NCBI GenBank assembly: GCA_005881435.1
Contig: VBHP01000090.1
Span: forward strand, 1 to 35,184
Length of the DNA stretch: 35,184 nt
Origin: Chloroflexota bacterium
Lineage (GTDB): Bacteria; Chloroflexota; Limnocylindria; P2-11E; CF-107
Reading direction: 5' to 3'
This document shows positions 19,028-26,102 of this stretch, piece by piece; within the stretch, counting starts at the first letter, position 1; each line of letters begins with the position of its first letter. A program made the position numbers and the translations under genes. A model generated the notes under the pieces. That model saw only the letters and a program-made list of their open reading frames with translations. It was not told the DNA's origin and did no database searches.

Positions 19028-20107
19028 TCAGCGGTCGACTGCGAGACGCGCTGCGGCGCGGCCGAGCCACACCGCGGCGGCCGCCAGCGGCGTACCGAGC
19101 AGCGCAGCTGCGATCGGCCACGCCGAGAGCCAGGGGCGTGCGGCCGCGGCGTAGTAATAGGTCAGCACCAGACCGCGGAACTGCGGATCCGCCAGCGAGC
19201 CGGCCGAGGGTGGCGGCGGCGTGAACAGCAACAGCCGAGCGCCCTCGGCGAGGACGAACGCCGCGGCGAACGCCGCTCCGATCGCCCACATGCTTCGCGT
19301 GCGGGCGCGAACGAGGTCCATCGCCAGGGCACCGGCGACGACCAGCGGCGGGAACGCCGGCGGCAGCCATCCCAGCACGCGCAGCGCGACGAAGGTCAGG
19401 AGCGCGAAAGCGGTGTACGTGAGCGCGGCCACCGTCGCTGCAAACTTCTGTTGTTGCAGCTCGATGGTGAACGCGAGCGCGAACGGCACGATCGCGCAGA
19501 CCACCAGCGGGAAGAACAACGCTTCGCGCGACCAGCCCATCATGTAGTAGAAGTTCATCCCGAAGATCAGCGTCGAGACCACACCGCTGGCGAAGAACAC
19601 CACCAGCGCGTCACGCAGTCGCGCCGAGAGCACGAACACGTTCGTCGCCGCGGCGACCGTCCATCCGAGGTAGATGAGGATGCCGCCGCCGTAGATCGCA
19701 AAGAGGTGCGGCGGGCTCCACATGTCCACATCCCGACCGAAGGTGCGATGCCAGAACTCGTCGAACGGAGCCGCGGCGATGACGGCGAGCGCGCCGAGGC
19801 CGACGATGGCCATGCCGCGCTCGACGCGCAGCGGGCCGACGGCGAACTCGCGAGCGCGGAGCGGTCGTCCGCGCATGGCCGTGGCGGTCGCGAACAGCGC
19901 CGCGACGCCCGAGAGCATCGTCCCGGCGTAGATCCCGAGGTGCGGTGTGGTCCAGAAGGTATCGCGACCGATCAGGCGATGCCACGAGACGTCCCAGGCC
20001 GAACCTGCCCAGCCGAGCGCCAGCCCGAGGAGCCCGATGAGCAGCGGCGCCAACTCCAGCGCGGGGGCGGTGGAGAACATGGAGCGCCGGAGCGCCAGCA
20101 CGGCCAT
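19028..20107 (-). CDS. polytopic membrane protein with duplicated His motif
   Basis: Multiple TM stretches. Start at ATG 20107 (MAVLALRRSMFS...). Contains WDVSWHRLIGRDTFWTTPHLGIYAG and FDEFWHRTFGRDVDMWSPPHLFAIYGG. Confidence 0.75.
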   Translation of the reverse strand: MAVLALRRSMFSTAPALELAPLLIGLLGLALGWAGSAWDVSWHRLIGRDTFWTTPHLGIYAGTMLSGVAALFATATAMRGRPLRAREFAVGPLRVERGMAIVGLGALAVIAAAPFDEFWHRTFGRDVDMWSPPHLFAIYGGGILIYLGWTVAAATNVFVLSARLRDALVVFFASGVVSTLIFGMNFYYMMGWSREALFFPLVVCAIVPFALAFTIELQQQKFAATVAALTYTAFALLTFVALRVLGWLPPAFPPLVVAGALAMDLVRARTRSMWAIGAAFAAAFVLAEGARLLLFTPPPPSAGSLADPQFRGLVLTYYYAAAARPWLSAWPIAAALLGTPLAAAAVWLGRAAARLAVDR

Positions 20108-20131
20108 GGCCACCGATTCTAGAGTTGCAGG

Positions 20132-21568
20132 ATGAGCGCAGTGGTCACGACGGAGCTCGAGGTCGTCGCGCGATCGCGAGCGGCGGCGATGCCGCGTCTC
20201 GCGCGCCGGGTCGCGTGGGCGCTCTGGCTCGTTGCGGCGCTGCTGGCCGTCGTGTCGATCATTCTGGTGATCGGGAGTCTCTCGCTCGGGATCGCTCAGG
20301 CGGACTACGTTCGCGGATCGGGGGCCCTGCTCGCCCTTGGCTACGCCACGATCGGAGCGCGGATCGCGGCGCGCCATCCGCGAAATGCGGTGGGCTGGCT
20401 GATCATCGCGACCGGCATCGCCTTTGGCGTCATCGGCCTGGCGCAGGACTATATCTTCGTCGCGTCGGTCGGCGGGAATTCCATCCGTCTCTCGGAAGGC
20501 ATCGTCCGGGCCCTCTGGATCTTCAACTTCATCCCGTCATTGACCGGCAGCCTGTTCCTGCTTCTCTTTCCGGATGGGCGCTTCGTTTCGCGCGCGTGGT
20601 CGGCCCTGGCCGCGTTCGCTGTCGCGTCCAACGGCATCGGACTGACGCTCGCGCTGGTGACGCCGCTCCCGACGCTCGCCGACAGCTCCAACCCGATCAG
20701 GGACGCCGGCGTGGCGTTCTCCGCGTCAGGGCTCTTCGAACTTGCGAATGTGGGCAGCACCGTCGCGCTCGCGTTGTGCGCCGGCGCACTGCTGTTCCGG
20801 TTGCTCATCGCGCACGGCGACGAGCGGCAGCAGCTCAAGTGGGTCGCCGCGGCCGGTGTCTTCGCGGTCGGGGCGAATCTGCTGGCGACGATCGCACCGG
20901 GGGATCTGAACTTCCTCGGCTACCTCAACCTGCTTGGCATCCTCTCTTTCCCCGTTGCTGCCGGGATCGCCATGCAGCGGTATCGCCTCTACGACATCGA
21001 CACGATCCTCAATCGGACGCTCGTCTACGTCGTGGTGACCGGGCTGTTGGCGGGCTTGACCGCGGCTCTGCTGGGATCGATCCAGCGGGTCTTCATCGCG
21101 GTCACCGGCCAGAGCTCCGAGGCCGCCATCGTTATCACCACGCTGATCCTGGTCGCGGTCTTCACGCCGCTGCGGGAGCTCGTGCAACGGGCCATCGACG
21201 TGCGCCTGAAGACGACGGCGGCCGGACTCAAAGGCCTGCGGGCCTTCACCGACGAGGTCCGGGACTTCGCGCACTTCAACGATCGCCGCCGTCTCATCCT
21301 GCGGCTGCTGGCCGAGAGCGCGGCATCGCTCGACGCTAGCGGCGGCGCGGCCGAGATCCGCGAACCGAGCGGCCACTGGTCCAGCCATCAGGTCGGACAC
21401 TGGACCGGCGACGGCCAGGTCACGGCGACGATCAACGCTCCCGACGGGATCGCGGCTCGAGTGCGCCTGGGAGCGCGCCGCGACGGAGACGCGTATAACG
21501 AACGGCAGCTGGCGGCCCTGCGCGGCGCGGCGGGCGCCGTCGCCGATGTTCTCGCGCATACGCAATAA
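20132..21568 (+). CDS. sensor-like multi-TM membrane protein lacking a kinase domain
   Basis: N-terminal TM region plus RYRLYDIDTILNRTLVYVVVTGLLAGL, typical of Chloroflexota/Actinobacteria sensor kinases. The C-terminus ends without H-box or HATPase motifs. Confidence 0.75.
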   Translation: MSAVVTTELEVVARSRAAAMPRLARRVAWALWLVAALLAVVSIILVIGSLSLGIAQADYVRGSGALLALGYATIGARIAARHPRNAVGWLIIATGIAFGVIGLAQDYIFVASVGGNSIRLSEGIVRALWIFNFIPSLTGSLFLLLFPDGRFVSRAWSALAAFAVASNGIGLTLALVTPLPTLADSSNPIRDAGVAFSASGLFELANVGSTVALALCAGALLFRLLIAHGDERQQLKWVAAAGVFAVGANLLATIAPGDLNFLGYLNLLGILSFPVAAGIAMQRYRLYDIDTILNRTLVYVVVTGLLAGLTAALLGSIQRVFIAVTGQSSEAAIVITTLILVAVFTPLRELVQRAIDVRLKTTAAGLKGLRAFTDEVRDFAHFNDRRRLILRLLAESAASLDASGGAAEIREPSGHWSSHQVGHWTGDGQVTATINAPDGIAARVRLGARRDGDAYNERQLAALRGAAGAVADVLAHTQ

Positions 21569-21589
21569 CCGGTAGCGAGGAGAAATCGA

Positions 21590-21901
21590 ATGGCGAAACC
21601 GCCCACGCAACAGGCGAAAGCCGCGGCGTCGGACAAGGTCCGGACCACCGATCGCGACTGGCTCTCGGCCAAGGAGCTGGCGACTGCGATCGGTTGGCGA
21701 GCCCATACCCTGCGCGACGCGCTGCGCGGTCGTCGGATCGCCGGCGTGCGCATGACGTCGCACGGCTATTCGATCGACAAGTCCGCAGTGGCCGAGGTCG
21801 CGGCGCTACTGGGTCCGGCGCCGGCGCGTCACCCGAAGGCGAACGGCGCTCAGGGCACTCGCGAAGCGTCGTCCTTGGCGGCCGGGAAGATCACGAGCTG
21901 A
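21590..21901 (+). CDS. small putative HTH/excisionase-like DNA-binding protein
   Basis: RDWLSAKELATAIGWRAHTLRDALRGRRIAGVRMTSHGYSIDKSAVAEVAALL looks like a MerR/excisionase-type winged HTH. GAGGAG SD at -10. Confidence 0.55.
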   Translation: MAKPPTQQAKAAASDKVRTTDRDWLSAKELATAIGWRAHTLRDALRGRRIAGVRMTSHGYSIDKSAVAEVAALLGPAPARHPKANGAQGTREASSLAAGKITS

Positions 21902-22098
21902 CCGCGAGGCTTGTCCTTGGCCTTGCCACGCTGCGCCCGCTTGCGACCGACGCGCGCCCGTAGGCCGCCGTCGATCACGGGATCAAGAACTTGCGGATCG
22001 TGCTCCAGCGCCTGCAATAGCCGCTGATCTGCTTGTGCCACCCGCGCCGCTGCCCGCGTACGGAAATCCTGGTGCTCGACAGCTTCCATCGTCCCCAC
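21850..22098 (-). CDS. small basic hypothetical protein
   Basis: 82-aa ORF (MEAVEHQDFRTRAAARVAQADQRLLQALEHDPQVLDPV...), 3' end overlaps the convergent HTH gene by 52 bp. No family recognised. Confidence 0.4.
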   Translation of the reverse strand: MGTMEAVEHQDFRTRAAARVAQADQRLLQALEHDPQVLDPVIDGGLRARVGRKRAQRGKAKDKPRGQLVIFPAAKDDASRVP

Positions 22099-22139
22099 CG
22101 TCCCCTCGAGGAAGCATCCCCGTTCGCTACAACGCAGGT

Positions 22140-22162
22140 AGTGCCGTTTCGGTCACGGCATT
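22140..22162 (-). terminator. hairpin just downstream of the double-MBL gene, possible terminator
   Basis: A-G-TGCCGT ttcggtc ACGGCA-T-T stem (TGCCGT/ACGGCA perfect), located 6 bp after the stop at 22168. No strong U tract. Confidence 0.35.
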
Positions 22163-22167
22163 GCGCG

Positions 22168-24024
22168 CTAATTTACGTCCAGCAGCGCCTCCGCGACTTG
22201 GCCGAAGCGCCGTCCATCGATCGTGACGTCGACAGCAATCCGGGCGCGCCGCACGTTTCCGCCGCGTGGCACGATCGTGGCGCGCACCCGCCGCGTGCCG
22301 CCTGGCGGCAGAGGGACGTCCGCGAGCACCGACGCCGAGCGCCAGCCGCGCGGCAGCACCAGCCGAAGGCGCGCCACGGCCGGCCGCCGGAAGGGGTTCC
22401 GGACCTCGATGCCGACGTCGTGCGGCTCGCCGGCGGTGGCCCTGGAGCGGTAGGGACGGATCCACGCCAGCGCCCCTTCGGCGTCGAGATCGACCTCGTC
22501 TAGCGGCAGCAGCTCGCGATGCAGCCGCGCCAGTTCCCTACCCTTCACCCGAAGCTCCTCCAGGAAGGCGTCGTCCACCCACACCGGGGGCGTGTGCCCG
22601 AAGAGCATCAGGTCGGGATGGAGGCGCGCGTACAGCGCCGACGAATCCACGTAGTCGTCGAGGCGGAACCGATTGCGGTAGACGTAGTTGGAGAGCCGCG
22701 GCGGGCCCCCCTGCTGGTCGCCGACGACCAGCACGCGCTTGCCGTCGACGGCGAAGCTGATCGCGACGGCGTGCAGCGTGTGTCCCGGCAGCTGATACGG
22801 CGTCAGCTCGTACTCCTCACACCGCACCGGCTGCTCCAGCGCCAGGGTGCGGTCGACCCGGATCGGGTCGTACCACATGCAGGGCAGGTCGTAGCGCTCG
22901 GGGTCGCCGAGCGGCTCGGCCACGATCGGCGCGGACCAGATCTCGGTTCCCTCGGTCTCGCGCAGCAGGTTGAATCCGGCGACGTGGTCGTCGTGATAGT
23001 GCGTCGGGATGGCCACGTCGATCTCGGTCACGCCGAAATCGCGTTTCAGCGCCGGAACGGTGTAGAGCCACGGCCGGCGCGAGGCGCGGTCCGAGCCGTC
23101 GGCTGCGCCGAAGGCGAAGTCGTAGCCGAAGTCGAAGAGGAGTGCCTTGCCGCTCTCGGACAGCAGCACGTGGGAGTTCGCGACAGAGGTCCGGTTCGCC
23201 AGCAGATGCGGGGTGAGGGCCTCGTACGGGCGTGCGCGGAGTTCCAGGAGGCGCGGGTTGTGCTCGCGGAGCGTGATCAGCGCCTGCAGCCGGGCGACGG
23301 TCAGGTCGATGGCCGCGATCGGATCGGCGATCGGCTCGCCGTGCGAGGGATAGACCGCGGCGGGCCCGCGGTCGCGGAGGTCCAGCAGCGACAGCACGCT
23401 CCCCGCGAGCCCCTCACCACCGTTGTAGGTCCACTGCGTCGCGGCGAGCGACCACACTTTGCCGGCCGCGTAGATGAGATCGCCGGTGAAGGCGACGCGA
23501 TTGCCGTCGATCTCCGCCAGCAGAGACACCGAACCCGTCGTGTGTCCGGGCGTCGGGAGCACGAAGAAGCGATACGCGCCCGAACGCAGCTCGCGGTACT
23601 CGGGCAGCACGCCGGCGACCTCGACCGACTCCAGCAGGGAGAAACGATCTTCGCGGACGTTGTAGTTGGCCGCGATCTCGCGCGCCTGCCAGTGCGCCTC
23701 GACCTCGCCGAAGAGATCGCTCTCGACTGGCGGCACCCACACCCGCGCTCCGATGGCGTTGGCCCTGGCCAGACCCTGACCCTGGTCGCGATGGTGGTGC
23801 GTCATCACCACGTCGCCGACCTTCGCGATGCCGAGCGACGGAAGCTCCGGGAGCACGTCTCCGTCGCCGAAATCGACCAGCGTCGCGCGCGTTCCGCTTT
23901 TGACGACGTAGACGTTGCAGGTGTCGGCGAACGACCACAGGTTGGTGGAGATGCGACGAAGGCGGCTCGAGACTGGCTGTGCGGCTGGCGCACGGACAAT
24001 GCTGGCTCTGGCCGCTCGACTCAC
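22168..24024 (-). CDS. tandem double metallo-beta-lactamase-fold protein with C-terminal beta-sandwich-like domain
   Basis: Domain 1: VVMTHHHRDQGQG, LPTPGHTTGSVS, FTGDLIY, VYPSHGE. Domain 2: AIPTHYHDDHVAGFN, YQLPGHTLHAVA, LVVGDQQ, LFGHTPP. The tail GIEVRNPFRRPAVARLRLVLPRGWRSASVLADVPLPPGGTRRVRATIVP resembles NEW3/Ig-like. Confidence 0.85.
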   Translation of the reverse strand: MSRAARASIVRAPAAQPVSSRLRRISTNLWSFADTCNVYVVKSGTRATLVDFGDGDVLPELPSLGIAKVGDVVMTHHHRDQGQGLARANAIGARVWVPPVESDLFGEVEAHWQAREIAANYNVREDRFSLLESVEVAGVLPEYRELRSGAYRFFVLPTPGHTTGSVSLLAEIDGNRVAFTGDLIYAAGKVWSLAATQWTYNGGEGLAGSVLSLLDLRDRGPAAVYPSHGEPIADPIAAIDLTVARLQALITLREHNPRLLELRARPYEALTPHLLANRTSVANSHVLLSESGKALLFDFGYDFAFGAADGSDRASRRPWLYTVPALKRDFGVTEIDVAIPTHYHDDHVAGFNLLRETEGTEIWSAPIVAEPLGDPERYDLPCMWYDPIRVDRTLALEQPVRCEEYELTPYQLPGHTLHAVAISFAVDGKRVLVVGDQQGGPPRLSNYVYRNRFRLDDYVDSSALYARLHPDLMLFGHTPPVWVDDAFLEELRVKGRELARLHRELLPLDEVDLDAEGALAWIRPYRSRATAGEPHDVGIEVRNPFRRPAVARLRLVLPRGWRSASVLADVPLPPGGTRRVRATIVPRGGNVRRARIAVDVTIDGRRFGQVAEALLDVN

Positions 24025-24074
24025 TCAGGCGTCTAACGGCCGGATGCTCGTTTCTTAGACGGTCTGACGCGCAG

Positions 24075-26102
24075 CTATGTCAGCTCGACGACCGTGCCGT
24101 TCTTGCGACCGAGGCGCAGGTGCAGCTCGTTGCCCGCCGGCGTGCTGGTGGCGCCGGTGCGAAGGTCTCGCGCCTCGATCGCCGCGTCTGCGAGCAAGAC
24201 CGGCTCGTCGAGATCGGCGTCAGTGGTGTTGACCGCGATGAGGAAACGCTTGTCGCCGCGTCGGAACAGCGCGGTCGACACGCCCGGTGTCCGCGCTCGG
24301 CTCGCGATCGGCACGCCGAGCCACTGCTGCACCGCGACCACGAGCTGCGGCGTCGGCGACACGCCGAGCACGACCACGCTGCCCTTGCCTCGTGTCTCGC
24401 GGTACCCGACGACGTGCCGCTCGCCCTTGGTCAGAGTGGCGTGCAGGTGCAGGCCCTCCTGTTGCTGCGGCCAGGGCTCGCACTCCGCGTGCAGCGCCGC
24501 GCCCGGCACGTCGGCGTACGAGGCGAAGGGCGTCGCCGGCAGCGGCAGGCGCCGTTCGCCGAGCAGGACCACGACGCGGCGGAGGTTGCCGGAGCCGAGG
24601 ACGGCGTCCGGCGGCCGGAGCCCAAGCGGATTCGCCGCGCGAAGCTGCTCGTCGAAGCGAGGCAGCCGCTGCACGAAAACAAGCTGTCCGCCGGCCTCGA
24701 CATACGCCGCGAGGCGCTCCGCCGCCGCCCGCGACAGCCACTCGCCACCGGCGTAGAACAGCAGCGGCTTGGCGATCGCGCCGGTCTCCACGTCGCAGCA
24801 CTCGTGGTCGATGTCGGCCTGATGCAGCGCCGTCAGGACCGGGTGGTCCGGATCCAGTTTCGCGCCCTGCTCGACAACGTCGACGGTGACGGCCGTGTCG
24901 GTGATCTTCTCCAGGGACGGCACGTCGATCTCGCGGAAAAGCCGGATGATCTCGCCGAACGCCGGCGCGAGGTCCGGCCGGGCGCGGGCGACGCCGCTGA
25001 TCGGCGTGCCGTACCAGTTGTCGCGTTCGACGAGCATGTACCAGTTCCATCCGGCGATGCCGGCGACGAGCGCCGACAGCGACGACAGCGTGTAGTGGTT
25101 CGCGGTGTGAACGCCGGTCCAGTAATGCCACCCGTGCCAGATGCCGGCGCCGAATTCGGGGATGTAGGGCAGCTTCGAGTAGGTGCGGGTGAAGCGAAGA
25201 CGATCGAGGAAGCGTCGATGCTCTTCGGCGCCGGCGCGGAACTCCTGACTCGGATACAGGTCCGGACCGGCGAGATCGCTCGCCGTCTCCAGTGCGCGCC
25301 AGTCCTGCGCGCCGAAGCCGGAGTAGGCGTTGGCGTAGATCGGGACGTCGACGCCGAGCTGCCGCAGCGTCCTCACCGTCCACGACACGATGTCGGTGGC
25401 GTAGTGCTGCCGGAAACGAATGCCGTCGAGATAGCGCACGCGTTCGCCGCGATCGACGGAGACGGGCTCGAGCACCGCGCCGCGCGCGTCGGCGAAATCG
25501 CGATGTGAGGTACCCCAGGCGCCATTGAGCGCTTCGATCGAGCGGTAACGCTCGCGAAGAAAATCCTGGAACGGCCCGGGCTTGTCGAAGAGACCGAGCT
25601 CTCTGGCGTAGGCCTCGGTCCAGGCGTCGGGCTCGTTGTCGGCTTGGACCATGACGATCGGTCCGCCGTTCGTCGCCAGGAACGGTCGCGCCGCTCGCAG
25701 GACCGCCTCGAGCCAGCCGCGCGCGGCTTCTCGGAACTCGCTCGACGTGCGGTGATATTTCACCACGCGCTCGGGCACGCCGGAGTTGCGCCACTCGCTG
25801 TAGATGTACGGACCCGGTCGCAGGATGATCGCGAGCCGCATGTCCTTCACCAGCTGCAGAAACCCGACGAGGTCGCGCGAGGGATCACTGTCCCCCTTCA
25901 GGTCGAAGCGACCGGCTGCGAGCTCGTGATGGTCCCAGCACGCGTATGACGCGATAATCTCGAGGCCGAGATCCTTCGCGCGCGCCAGTGCGTCGCGCCA
26001 GTAGAGCTTCGGCGTACGCCAGTAATGGATCTCGCCGGAGAGCAGCGCGTACGAGCGCTCCCCCACCCAGATGCGGCGATCACGGATCTGAACGTCGGCT
26101 AT
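24075..26102 (-). CDS. GH35/GH42-like beta-galactosidase family protein (apparent ATA start; conventional GTG alternative at 26066)
   Basis: (I)ADVQIRDRRIWVGERSYALLSGEIHYWRTPKLYWRDALARAKDLGLEIIASYACWDHHE...LRPGPYIYSEWRNSGVP...VMVQADNEPDAW: GH35 N-terminal signature. Confidence 0.85.
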   Translation of the reverse strand: MADVQIRDRRIWVGERSYALLSGEIHYWRTPKLYWRDALARAKDLGLEIIASYACWDHHELAAGRFDLKGDSDPSRDLVGFLQLVKDMRLAIILRPGPYIYSEWRNSGVPERVVKYHRTSSEFREAARGWLEAVLRAARPFLATNGGPIVMVQADNEPDAWTEAYARELGLFDKPGPFQDFLRERYRSIEALNGAWGTSHRDFADARGAVLEPVSVDRGERVRYLDGIRFRQHYATDIVSWTVRTLRQLGVDVPIYANAYSGFGAQDWRALETASDLAGPDLYPSQEFRAGAEEHRRFLDRLRFTRTYSKLPYIPEFGAGIWHGWHYWTGVHTANHYTLSSLSALVAGIAGWNWYMLVERDNWYGTPISGVARARPDLAPAFGEIIRLFREIDVPSLEKITDTAVTVDVVEQGAKLDPDHPVLTALHQADIDHECCDVETGAIAKPLLFYAGGEWLSRAAAERLAAYVEAGGQLVFVQRLPRFDEQLRAANPLGLRPPDAVLGSGNLRRVVVLLGERRLPLPATPFASYADVPGAALHAECEPWPQQQEGLHLHATLTKGERHVVGYRETRGKGSVVVLGVSPTPQLVVAVQQWLGVPIASRARTPGVSTALFRRGDKRFLIAVNTTDADLDEPVLLADAAIEARDLRTGATSTPAGNELHLRLGRKNGTVVELT

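Noticed and set aside
17578-20122. + strand ORFs 17578-18957 and 18734-20122
   Set aside because: Antisense to PBP1A and the polytopic membrane protein; translations are composition-driven with no domain signals.
22519-25508. Long + strand ORFs (22519-24036, 23979-25508) opposite the double-MBL and GH35 genes
   Set aside because: Arg/Asp/Glu/Val-rich low-complexity translations typical of antisense frames in high-GC DNA; the - strand products have clear family motifs.
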